A stretch of 64,000 nucleotides of DNA from Candidatus Binatia bacterium (GTDB lineage Bacteria > Desulfobacterota > Binatia > UBA12015). The notes beneath the pieces are model-generated. The model was not told the origin of the DNA and ran no database searches. It saw nothing but the letters and a program-made list of their open reading frames with translations. Below are positions 9,058-16,453 of this stretch, in pieces. The position numbers and the translations under genes are program-made. Within the stretch, counting starts at the first letter, position 1. Each line of letters begins with the position of its first letter. The DNA is taken from the NCBI GenBank assembly GCA_029248525.1, contig JAQWJE010000013.1:1-64000 (forward strand), read 5' to 3'.

Positions 9058-10017
9058 ATGAAGAGTTTGAAAACAGGAAAGAGCTTCCGCTTCGCGGTGG
9101 CAATGATGGCTGCGGGTTCGCTCGCAATGGCGGGTGCGGCGCAGGCGGACGAGGTCGTCCCCGGCGAAGCCGTAATCGTTGGCGAGGAAATCGTCGTAGT
9201 CGAAGAAGGATGTGCCGATTGCCCCGTGGGCAATAACGGTTTCATCACGATCGCCGGCGGCGTGGACCTCTACGACAAGTACTTCTTCCGTGGACTGACC
9301 CAGCAGACAGCCGGTTTGCAGGCGCAGCCCTGGGCCGAGATAGCGATCCAGTTGGTCGATAACGGCGAAGGCCCTTTCCAGAACGTTTCGTTCTTTGTGG
9401 GCACGTGGGCCAGCCTGAACTCCAAGGATCTTGGTTTCGGGAATCTGGATGCCACGCAAAATCCGGCTCCTCTTTATGAGTTGGATCTCTACGTCGGCGT
9501 GAGTGCATCGCTGGGCGCCGGTTTCACCGCTTCGGTGAGCTACGTCAACTATCTCTACCCCAACAACGGATTCTCGACGATTCAGGAATTGGATCTCGGA
9601 ATCAGCTTCGATGACTCCGAGCATTTGGGTGCCTTTGCTCTCTCTCCCTACGCGTTGTTCGCTTTTGAAGTGGCAGGCGGCAGCAGCGGTATCAACGGCA
9701 ACAAGAACGGCAGCTATCTCGAAATCGGCGCCGAGCCGGGATACACCTTCAACGAAGATGGCTCCACGCCGATTACGGTCAGCGCCCCGATTGCTTTGGG
9801 CATGGCCATTGGCGAGGACTACTACTACGGTGGCGACACGCTCGGCTTTGCTTCGCTGGGCCTCTCCGGAGCGGCACCTCTGTCGTTTGTGCCTGCGGGC
9901 TACGGCGACTGGTCTGTCTGGACCGGGATCACCGGCATCTGGCAGGCTGCGGCAATTCGTACGGGTGGTTCGGATTGGAAGCCGAACTTCGGTGCCGGCA
10001 TTTCCATGGAGTACTGA
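9058..10017 (+). CDS. TorF-like putative outer-membrane porin
   Basis: This secreted protein of about 319 residues is predicted to form an outer-membrane beta barrel. A signal peptide ends near AMAGAAQA. An acidic stretch and a CADCP pair follow, then the start of the barrel, GFITIAGGVDLYDKYFFRGL. That segment, with later DLYVGVSASLG and LDLGISFDD strands, resembles the TorF/TIGR02001 family of uncharacterised porins. Alternating aromatic/small residues continue to the C-terminal WKPNFGAGISMEY. GAGGAG at 9043-9048 lies nine bases before the ATG at 9058, which decides against an upstream in-frame ATG at 9013. The gene is followed by a strong intrinsic terminator, so it is a single-gene unit and probably well expressed. 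The solute is unknown. Confidence 0.75.
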   Translation: MKSLKTGKSFRFAVAMMAAGSLAMAGAAQADEVVPGEAVIVGEEIVVVEEGCADCPVGNNGFITIAGGVDLYDKYFFRGLTQQTAGLQAQPWAEIAIQLVDNGEGPFQNVSFFVGTWASLNSKDLGFGNLDATQNPAPLYELDLYVGVSASLGAGFTASVSYVNYLYPNNGFSTIQELDLGISFDDSEHLGAFALSPYALFAFEVAGGSSGINGNKNGSYLEIGAEPGYTFNEDGSTPITVSAPIALGMAIGEDYYYGGDTLGFASLGLSGAAPLSFVPAGYGDWSVWTGITGIWQAAAIRTGGSDWKPNFGAGISMEY

Positions 10018-10030
10018 TTTCCCTTTGTTC

Positions 10031-10061
10031 GGAAAGCGGTTTCCAAGGGGAACCGCTTTCC
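10031..10061 (+). repeat. Inverted repeat (hairpin) just after the porin-like gene
   Basis: The arms GGAAAGCGGTTTCC and GGGAACCGCTTTCC pair with a very short loop. The hairpin lies between the stop codon and the terminator and has no T-run of its own. It could protect the mRNA 3' end. Confidence 0.6.
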
Positions 10062-10077
10062 GGCAGATGGTTTTCAA

Positions 10078-10108
10078 AGCCCTCGACCTTCGGGTCGGGG
10101 GCTTTTTT
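10078..10108 (+). terminator. Intrinsic terminator of the porin-like gene
   Basis: An 11-base stem (AGCCCTCGACC / GGTCGGGGGCT, with one G-T pair) closes on a TTCG tetraloop, and six T residues follow. This is a textbook Rho-independent terminator 60 bases after the stop codon. Confidence 0.9.
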
Positions 10109-10247
10109 GTGCCGAAAGAGTTGGGCCGGGGACTGACGCGACCTGAGTCTCGGTCGAGTCGCCGGTGCCCCGCAAATTCCCGGCGGGATCACGGGAGGTC
10201 AACCGCGGAAGCAGGCGCTCGAACGGTCTTCGCCAGCCCGGCGATTG

Positions 10248-10391
10248 CTATTGGGGAGAGGTACCGCCGAGAACAGAGGCTCCGACGAGAATCAGAGCCG
10301 ATATCAGCCATACCCCAAGTGCGAGGGTGATCGGAAGCGGCGTCGCTTCTTCCTCCCCAACAACCTCTTCCACCAACCCCTCCGTCCGCAT
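10248..10391 (-). CDS. Candidate 47-residue single-span membrane protein
   Basis: This short reading frame runs from an ATG at 10391 to TAG at 10248. It encodes an acidic N-terminus (TEGLVEEVVGEEE), one strongly hydrophobic span (LPITLALGVWLISALILVG) and a short tail ending GGTSPQ. The acidic-then-hydrophobic pattern is non-random and fits a small inner-membrane protein. The Shine-Dalgarno is weak, which is the main reason for doubt. The frame lies on the same strand as, and downstream of, the Gly/Trp-rich lipoprotein gene, but a perfect 14-base hairpin sits between them. No function can be inferred. Confidence 0.4.
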   Translation of the reverse strand: MRTEGLVEEVVGEEEATPLPITLALGVWLISALILVGASVLGGTSPQ

Positions 10392-10493
10392 GGGTCTTGC
10401 TTAACAGTTCCGCAGAGTCGTTTCGATCGCAAGCTGGCAAAAACTGAGATCGGGGGGCGTGTCGACTCGATGCACGCGGCCTTCGGTGAGGCT

Positions 10494-10526
10494 CCGAGGG
10501 CCATGATTCAGGATCATGGCCCTCGG
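10494..10526 (-). terminator. Perfect 14-bp hairpin after the lipoprotein gene
   Basis: Arms CCGAGGGCCATGAT and ATCATGGCCCTCGG pair without mismatch around a five-base loop, 11 bases past the lipoprotein stop codon. No T-run follows on either strand, so it may end transcription weakly, stabilise the mRNA or be a protein-binding palindrome. Confidence 0.5.
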
Positions 10527-10537
10527 TCTCGGGTCGA

Positions 10538-11065
10538 TCAGAATTGGGCGATGATCTTTTCGCCGCTCTTGGTTTGGCATTCGCCTACGCCGCCGCCTTC
10601 CATGCCGGCTGCGGGCTGCGAGAGGTGGAAACGGCAGCGCATGGTGCCCCCCTTGTCGCCAAAGAGCGTCGCGATGACCTTGCCGCTATAGTTTTTCACA
10701 AAGGTCGAGTAGTTATTTCCATAACCCCAGGGACTCCCGTAGGGGCCCCAATCATTCCAGTAGCCGCCGCCGGCGCCCCAGCCGCCGCCCCAGCCGCCCA
10801 TATAGCCGCCTCCGCCGAGGGTATTGGCGCTGGTGGAGGAAGTGATCTGGAGATATTTGCCGGTATAAAGCTCCCCCGAGGGGACGTGTACCGACATGGT
10901 GCCCCCACCGCTGAAGCCGGGGGTATTCCAGTTCATGGTGACGGGCGTGGTTGCTTTTTCGCCGGGGACTTCCAATCGGCCGAGGATGGTGCCTTGTTGC
11001 GCACATCCTGCGAGTAGCGCGAAGCTGGCCGCAATCCCAAAGTTCCGAATTAATTTAGCGTTCAT
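10538..11065 (-). CDS. Lipoprotein with Gly/Trp/Tyr-rich segment, unknown function
   Basis: This precursor of about 175 residues has a lipoprotein signal peptide with lipobox LLAGC, so it should be lipidated and membrane-anchored. After the anchor comes a beta-rich segment (TPVTMNWNTPG, GTMSVHVPSGELYTGKY). A strikingly Gly/Trp/Tyr-rich stretch of about 40 residues follows (GGGGYMGGWGGGWGAGGGYW and after). A small C-terminal domain with two cysteines (MRCRFHL and GECQTKSG) ends the protein. AGGAGGG lies six bases before the ATG at 11065, which fixes the start against an upstream in-frame codon at 11149. I do not recognise the family. The low-complexity segment could be a flexible linker or self-associating region. 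It follows the helicase gene by 90 bases on the same strand. Confidence 0.75.
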   Translation of the reverse strand: MNAKLIRNFGIAASFALLAGCAQQGTILGRLEVPGEKATTPVTMNWNTPGFSGGGTMSVHVPSGELYTGKYLQITSSTSANTLGGGGYMGGWGGGWGAGGGYWNDWGPYGSPWGYGNNYSTFVKNYSGKVIATLFGDKGGTMRCRFHLSQPAAGMEGGGVGECQTKSGEKIIAQF

Positions 11066-11155
11066 TATGAGCCCTCCTAGGCGCCTAGTATACGCTCTCT
11101 GGCCTACGTCGATTCCGGAGCTCCTGCAAGCTGATCCAGAGAAACCCAAAGATTT

Positions 11156-12547
11156 TCAGTAGAAGCTGGGTTGGACCGGGCGGGCCAGCCGGCCCGTCTG
11201 CAGGGCCGACTCGAATTGGCGCACAGCGTCCGCGACATGCAGATCGCTGGTGCGGATGGGTCGCAGGAGCAGCACGTCTTCGAGGCGACGGCAGCGGCTG
11301 AGAGCGACGTAGAGTTGACCGTCGGCAAACGCGCCGCGGCCAAGGTCGATGGCCATTTTCTCGAGAGTCATTCCCTGACTTTTATGAATGGTGATCGCCC
11401 AGGCCAAAACCAGCGGCAGCTGGTGATATTTGCCGATCACGCGGCTTTCGATGCGCCCGGCCCCCGGGTTCCACTCAAAAGAGGTCGATTCCCAAGTCAC
11501 CTCGCGGACCTCATGAACGTCGCCGGTTCCGGGACCCCAAAGAATCTCGACCTCGGCACTTTCCTCGCCGACCTCGACCACGCGCCCCAGGGTGCCATTG
11601 ACCCAACGGTGCCCCGAATCGTTGCGGGTAAACAGCACCTGAGCTCCTACGGCAAGATCCAGCTGCATGGGGGCGGGGAGCCGCTCCTTTGTCGGGGGCA
11701 ACTCGCCCTCGGTCCGACCCAAATACCGACGAGAAGCGTCGGTGAGCTCCCGGAGTTGATAGCGATTCCGAGTTTCGGCGTCGTTGACTCGTGTGGTCAG
11801 GGTGACGCGTCCCTCGAGTGCGGCAGCGTCAATCCCGTCCGGAAATCCGACCCGGCACCGTTCGTTGATTGCCTCGATGGCCGCAGGTGCGCCGGGACCG
11901 CCGTCGCGGACAGCTTCAAGCAGCGCGAGATCTTCGGCATCCTCCTGTCGATACACGGTTTCCAGTTCGACATGCTGCAGCACCGCATCCTGCAGGCAGA
12001 GGGCATCAAAGAACCATTCGCTGGCATAATGGGTGTCAAAAAAAGGTTTTTCAGCCTCGCGGACCACAGGGGCGAGTTGAAAGAGATCGCCCACGCAGAT
12101 CATCCGCACGCCACCGAAGGGGCGGTCGCGGTAGGGCCCATTCATGCGGAGGAACTTCTCCATTCCATCGAGGAGGTCTGCACGTACCATCGAGATTTCA
12201 TCCACGATCAAGACGTCGAGGTTCTCGTAGAGCGCCCGGTTGCGGAGCTTGCGGATATCGGTCAATTCCACGGGCCTGGGGGGGAGGCGGCAGAAAGAGT
12301 GGATGGTTTGCCCCCCGATCTGAATCGCCGCCAACCCGGTAGGCGCGACCACAGCGACATTCGCCTTGTTTTCCAGAGAGTCGCGCAGAAGGTGGATCAG
12401 GGTGCTCTTGCCGGTCCCCGCGCGCCCGGTGACGAGGAGAAACGGGGCTTCGTCCTGCACCAGCTCGATGGCTCGAAAAAATCCTTCGTCGAGTTTCAGC
12501 CCTCGCTCGGCGGCATCTTCCTGAATCTGATCGAGAATGAGGTCCAT
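11156..12547 (-). CDS. Pif1-like superfamily 1 DNA helicase
   Basis: This 463-residue ATP-dependent helicase is of the Pif1/RecD-like 5'-3' group. Motifs in order are Walker A GRAGTGKST (about residue 40), APTGLAAIQIGGQTIHSF (motif Ia), Walker B VDEISMVRADLL, the GDLFQLAPV motif III, and the C-terminal TIHKSQGMTL and QLYVALSRCRR motifs. The length is close to that of bacterial Pif1 homologues with no extra domain. Such enzymes unwind forked DNA and G-quadruplexes and help replication past barriers. The gene starts 10 bases after the sirtuin gene on the same strand, so the two are probably cotranscribed. Annotation as an 'AAA family ATPase' would also be usual. Confidence 0.88.
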   Translation of the reverse strand: MDLILDQIQEDAAERGLKLDEGFFRAIELVQDEAPFLLVTGRAGTGKSTLIHLLRDSLENKANVAVVAPTGLAAIQIGGQTIHSFCRLPPRPVELTDIRKLRNRALYENLDVLIVDEISMVRADLLDGMEKFLRMNGPYRDRPFGGVRMICVGDLFQLAPVVREAEKPFFDTHYASEWFFDALCLQDAVLQHVELETVYRQEDAEDLALLEAVRDGGPGAPAAIEAINERCRVGFPDGIDAAALEGRVTLTTRVNDAETRNRYQLRELTDASRRYLGRTEGELPPTKERLPAPMQLDLAVGAQVLFTRNDSGHRWVNGTLGRVVEVGEESAEVEILWGPGTGDVHEVREVTWESTSFEWNPGAGRIESRVIGKYHQLPLVLAWAITIHKSQGMTLEKMAIDLGRGAFADGQLYVALSRCRRLEDVLLLRPIRTSDLHVADAVRQFESALQTGRLARPVQPSFY

Positions 12548-12557
12548 GGGTTCTGCC

Positions 12558-13322
12558 TCAGAGGTTTTCGGCCGGCGAGCGGACCAGAAGGCTCAGCGTC
12601 TCGCTGATACCGGCATGCACGACGGCGTCTGCCTGATGATCCATTTCCGTGGGCTCGCCATTGATAATCACCACCCGTGCGCCATTTTTTCTGGCCAGAG
12701 GTACGACTCCGGCGATCGGGTAGACGCCAAGCGTGCTGCCGATCGCCAGAAGCAGATCGCAGTTGCGGGCTTCCTCCTTGGCGCGACTCAGATCTTCGGG
12801 GACCAGAGCCTGACCGAAGGAGATCGTGGCGGATTTCAGAATCCCCGCACAGTCAATGCACGCAGGGTCGGACTCGCCGTCGTTGACACGGTCCAATGCA
12901 TGCGACATCGGCCAGCGACGATCGCAAGAAAGGCAGACCACCTCGCGGACCGTGCCGTGGATCTCGACAATCTTTTCCGGGTCGGAACCCGCGGCGTGAT
13001 GCAGACCGTCCACGTTTTGTGTCAGGATCGCCTGCAATTTCCCTTGTTGCTCGAGTTCGACCAGGGCGAGATGGCCCGGATTTGGATCCCGCGGGCTCCC
13101 GAACATTGCCTGCCGGCTTTGCCATGCCGCTTCCCTCACTTCCGGGTCGGCCACGTAGTGTTTGAGGGTGGCCATTTTTTCCGCCTTGGGGTTCTTGGTC
13201 CAGAGCCCCTGAGGCCCGCGAAAATCCGGGATCCCGGAATCCGTGGAGATTCCGGCGCCGGTCAGAGCGACGATGCGTTCAGCCGCTTCGATCCAATTTC
13301 TGATTTCTTCCATCTCGCTCAC
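12558..13322 (-). CDS. cobB: SIR2-family NAD-dependent protein deacylase
   Basis: This 254-residue sirtuin removes acyl groups from lysines using NAD+, releasing nicotinamide. The NAD-binding motif GAGISTDSGIPDFRG, TQNVDGLHHAAG and the catalytic His in EIHGT are present. The structural zinc site is CLSC...CIDC, followed by FGQAL and GSTLGVYP. It is a class III/CobB-type protein, though the YxxR residues that mark desuccinylases are not obvious: the matching region reads AAWQSRQ, so deacetylase activity is the safer call. The GTG at 13322 has AGGA seven bases upstream; an ATG at 13313 is an alternative. It probably forms an operon with the Pif1-like helicase. In other bacteria CobB activates acetyl-CoA synthetase; no such gene is here. 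Confidence 0.9.
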   Translation of the reverse strand: MSEMEEIRNWIEAAERIVALTGAGISTDSGIPDFRGPQGLWTKNPKAEKMATLKHYVADPEVREAAWQSRQAMFGSPRDPNPGHLALVELEQQGKLQAILTQNVDGLHHAAGSDPEKIVEIHGTVREVVCLSCDRRWPMSHALDRVNDGESDPACIDCAGILKSATISFGQALVPEDLSRAKEEARNCDLLLAIGSTLGVYPIAGVVPLARKNGARVVIINGEPTEMDHQADAVVHAGISETLSLLVRSPAENL

Positions 13323-13440
13323 AGCTTGGTCCTAGCCCAGCCCGCGCCGGTCGGGAAGTGTGGCGCTGGTACAAATACCCGCGGCCAGCATAGAGTGGTC
13401 CCGGAGTTGAACGGGCCCCGCGCCCAAGAAGGAGAAGTCG

Positions 13441-14565
13441 ATGTCGGATCCCGAGAGTGTCAGTCGAGAAGCCCTGCGGCGTTTGATCGCCTTGTTGGAA
13501 GAAGTGGATAGCCGCTGGCTGGGACCGGAATGGAACCTGAACTCCGCAGACGATATCGCACAAGGCACGCGCGCGCTGATGCATATGCTCCAGGGTGGGC
13601 TCGATTCGTTTTTCGAGTGTGATCCCAAGCATCCCGATTTTCGCAAGATTGTGACCCCCTACAAGAAGTTCACGGGTGATAATGCAGATGCGATTTATTA
13701 CGACGCTCCGATTGATCCGGGATGTTCCTACGAGGTGGAAGGCAACCTGAGCGGCGCGGTCTATACGGCCTTTACCATAGAATGTGGTGTCGGAGATGGC
13801 CGGATGGGCACGCGTCTGGGCGGTGTTCTGAATGACTCGGACCTCGATATCGATGCAGCGGGCAACTTCGTGATTCGTCTCGGCGGTGCGCCGCAGGAGC
13901 GGAATTGGCTTCCTTTACCCGAGGACGCCTTCCGGATTACGACGCGACATTATTTCGAAGACAAAGTTCATGCCGCTGTTGATACGAACCGGCATTGCTC
14001 TCTAAGTATTCGCAACTGCGATGCTTCGGCACCGCCGCCGGCGCCCAGCGATACCACCGTGGCTGCCGGCATCGACCGCGTCGGCAATTTCATTCGCTCA
14101 CGCACCCTGGAGCAGCCTGCGATGGCAGACGCCGAGACACCGGCCTTTGTGTCCAAGGTGCCCGGAGTTTTTCCCGCTCCGGTCTCGCCCGGCGATCATG
14201 GTTTGGCCGCGTCGGATGCTGCCTATTCCATGGCGCCGTTTTTTCTCGGCCCGGACCAGGCATTGGTGATGACGGCTCGATGGCCGGAATGCCGTTGTGC
14301 GAATGTCGTGCTCTGGAACCGGCATATGCAGACGTTTGATTACGTGAATCGCACGATATCCCTGAACCGGGAGCAGACGGTGCTGGAGGAAGACGGTAGT
14401 TTGCGAATTATCGTGGCCCCTGCTGATCCGGGGCATCCGAACTGGCTGGATACCGAAGGGCGGGCCCTGGGGTTGGTTTTCTGGCGCTTCATGTTGCCGG
14501 AGGGCTCGATCGAGACGCCGGTCGCCGAAGTCGTTTCCATGGAGTCGCTTGTGGCGAAGCCATGA
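13441..14565 (+). CDS. DUF1214-like domain protein
   Basis: This 374-residue soluble protein has no signal peptide. The segment NWLPLPEDAFRITTRHYFED, with a preceding GNFVIRLGG, resembles the DUF1214 region found in actinobacterial and proteobacterial proteins near lipid or steroid genes. The C-terminal half has a second, similar-looking strand set (HPNWLDTEGRALGLVFWRF), which suggests an internal duplication. The N-terminal 70 residues are helical. AAGGAG at 13428-13434 places the ATG at 13441. The carbamoyltransferase gene follows 61 bases later on the same strand and may be cotranscribed. Function is unknown; DUF1214 proteins often occur in aerobic lipid-degrading bacteria. Confidence 0.6.
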   Translation: MSDPESVSREALRRLIALLEEVDSRWLGPEWNLNSADDIAQGTRALMHMLQGGLDSFFECDPKHPDFRKIVTPYKKFTGDNADAIYYDAPIDPGCSYEVEGNLSGAVYTAFTIECGVGDGRMGTRLGGVLNDSDLDIDAAGNFVIRLGGAPQERNWLPLPEDAFRITTRHYFEDKVHAAVDTNRHCSLSIRNCDASAPPPAPSDTTVAAGIDRVGNFIRSRTLEQPAMADAETPAFVSKVPGVFPAPVSPGDHGLAASDAAYSMAPFFLGPDQALVMTARWPECRCANVVLWNRHMQTFDYVNRTISLNREQTVLEEDGSLRIIVAPADPGHPNWLDTEGRALGLVFWRFMLPEGSIETPVAEVVSMESLVAKP

Positions 14566-14626
14566 TCCGACGGGTGAGGCATCGAGTTGAGGCTCGATAC
14601 CGGTTGAGATACCAGCAATAGATCCT

Positions 14627-16420
14627 ATGGTCGTCCTTGGTCTGTCTTTTTTTTACCACGATAGCGCGGCCGCGCTGGTGCAAGATGGTGTGGTGGTGGC
14701 CGCAGCAGCCGAGGAACGATTTTCTCGTATCAAGCACGATAGCGGGTTTCCGTTGCGGGCGATCGATTTCTGTTGCAAACGTGCCGGCATCTCGATTCAC
14801 GATGTGGATCAAATCGTTTTTTACGAGAAACCGTTTGTGAAATTCGAGCGCCTCTTGCTAACGGCATTCGCTACCTTTCCGCGATCGCATCGGGTCTTTC
14901 AGGAGTCGATGCGTCGTTGGATTACGGACAAACTTTGGGTCAAACCTCTGATCCGCGACCAGTTGAAAGTCGATCCTCGAAAAATTCTCTTCTGCGACCA
15001 TCATATGTCGCATGCGGCAGCTTCGTTTTATTGCTCGCCCTACGAGGAGGCCGCGATTATTACGGTCGATGGGGCCGGTGAGTGGACGACCGGGACAACA
15101 GGTCTGGGTCGCGGCAATCATATCGACCTGGAACAGGAAAGCCGTTTCCCGCATTCGCTGGGCTTGCTCTATTCGGCTTTCACTGCGTATTGCGGCTTCG
15201 AGGTCAATGAAGGTGAATACAAGCTGATGGGGATGGCGCCCTATGGCGAGCCGCGTTACGTCGAGCGGATCGAAAAGATGATTCACGTCGGCAGCGATGG
15301 GTCCTATTGGCTGGATCTGGATTATTTCTCATTCCATCATTCTCCGGACCAGACCTTGTCGCCCAAATTTTCCGAGTGCATGGGTGCCCCGCCACGTGAT
15401 CCGTCGCTGGGGGACAAGACCCTCGATCCATTTTATTGTGACGTGGCGATGTCGATTCAGGCAGTCACCGAATCCATCCTGATCAAGCTCGCAAGGAATA
15501 TGCGGCAAAAAACTGGCCAGGATAATCTCTGCCTCTCCGGTGGGGTCGCGCTGAACTCGGTCGCGAATGCGAAGATTCTTCGCGAATCCGGATTCTCGAG
15601 TATCTATATACCGCCCGGCCCCGGGGATGATGGTGGGGCCATCGGGGCGGCATTGTGGTGTTACCATCAAGTCTTGGGCAAGCCCCGTGGCCCGATGCTC
15701 GACTCGGCCTATCTGGGGAGTGAGTACAGCGAGAGTCAGATCGGAGATTTCCTCAAAGAGCATGATTTGCCGTTCGAGCATATCGATGACGATGAGAAAT
15801 TCTTTGATCGAGTCGTCGAGAATTTGCTCGACGGCCGTGTAGGCGGATGGATGCGCGGCCGTCAGGAATGGGGCCCGCGTGCTCTTGGGGCGCGATCGAT
15901 TATTGCCGATCCACGGCGCGCCGAGATGAAGGAAATCGTCAACGCGAAGATCAAGTTTCGGGAGGCCTTCCGTCCCTTTGCGCCCAGTGTTTTGGCCGAG
16001 CGCTGCAGCGAGTTTTTTGAACTCCCGAATGCACTGGACCATTATCCGGCTGATTTCATGCTCTATGTCGTTCCTGTGGTCGAAGATAAGCGCGAGGAGC
16101 TGCCCGCGATCACGCATGTCGATGGCTCCGGTCGCCTGCAGACCATTCGGCAGTCGACAAATCCGGCGTATCATCGGGTTGTCGAGAAGTTCGGTGAAGC
16201 GACGGGTGTTCCTGTGGTGCTCAACACGAGCTTCAATCTAAAGGGAGAGCCGATCGTGGAAACGCCTGCGAACGCCTTCAATACGTTCAGTCGTTCCGAG
16301 ATGGACGTGCTCTATCTCGGGAATTTCATCGTCCCGCATAAGGCCAAGAAGAAGATCGTTGACGACGAGAAGTTTGTTCTCCGCCACGCCGGAGACTCTG
16401 TCGTCGGGATGCTCTCCTGA
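14627..16420 (+). CDS. Carbamoyltransferase (NodU/CmcH/TobZ family)
   Basis: This 597-residue two-domain enzyme transfers a carbamoyl group from carbamoyl phosphate to a hydroxyl. The N-terminal Kae1-like domain starts with VLGLSFFYHDSAAALV and holds the metal-binding HHMSHAAASFY. ITVDGAGEW and EYKLMGMAPYGEP follow. SGGVALNSVANAKI and PPGPGDDGGAIGAALW close the nucleotide site. The C-terminal YrdC-like part contains GRQEWGPRALGARSI, FRPFAPSVL and VVLNTSFNLKGEP. The length is normal for the family. Members modify Nod factors, antibiotics or surface sugars. No biosynthetic cluster or glycosyltransferase is adjacent, so the acceptor is unknown. Confidence 0.9.
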   Translation: MVVLGLSFFYHDSAAALVQDGVVVAAAAEERFSRIKHDSGFPLRAIDFCCKRAGISIHDVDQIVFYEKPFVKFERLLLTAFATFPRSHRVFQESMRRWITDKLWVKPLIRDQLKVDPRKILFCDHHMSHAAASFYCSPYEEAAIITVDGAGEWTTGTTGLGRGNHIDLEQESRFPHSLGLLYSAFTAYCGFEVNEGEYKLMGMAPYGEPRYVERIEKMIHVGSDGSYWLDLDYFSFHHSPDQTLSPKFSECMGAPPRDPSLGDKTLDPFYCDVAMSIQAVTESILIKLARNMRQKTGQDNLCLSGGVALNSVANAKILRESGFSSIYIPPGPGDDGGAIGAALWCYHQVLGKPRGPMLDSAYLGSEYSESQIGDFLKEHDLPFEHIDDDEKFFDRVVENLLDGRVGGWMRGRQEWGPRALGARSIIADPRRAEMKEIVNAKIKFREAFRPFAPSVLAERCSEFFELPNALDHYPADFMLYVVPVVEDKREELPAITHVDGSGRLQTIRQSTNPAYHRVVEKFGEATGVPVVLNTSFNLKGEPIVETPANAFNTFSRSEMDVLYLGNFIVPHKAKKKIVDDEKFVLRHAGDSVVGMLS

Positions 16421-16453
16421 AAGATTTCGTTGCCCTCAGGCGGCCGCCTTGGA

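Noticed and set aside
8806-10077. Minus-strand 423-codon frame
   Set aside because: Antisense to the porin-like gene, which has a good ribosome site, signal peptide and terminator.
11171-12607. Plus-strand 478-codon frame
   Set aside because: Antisense shadow of the Pif1-like helicase gene.
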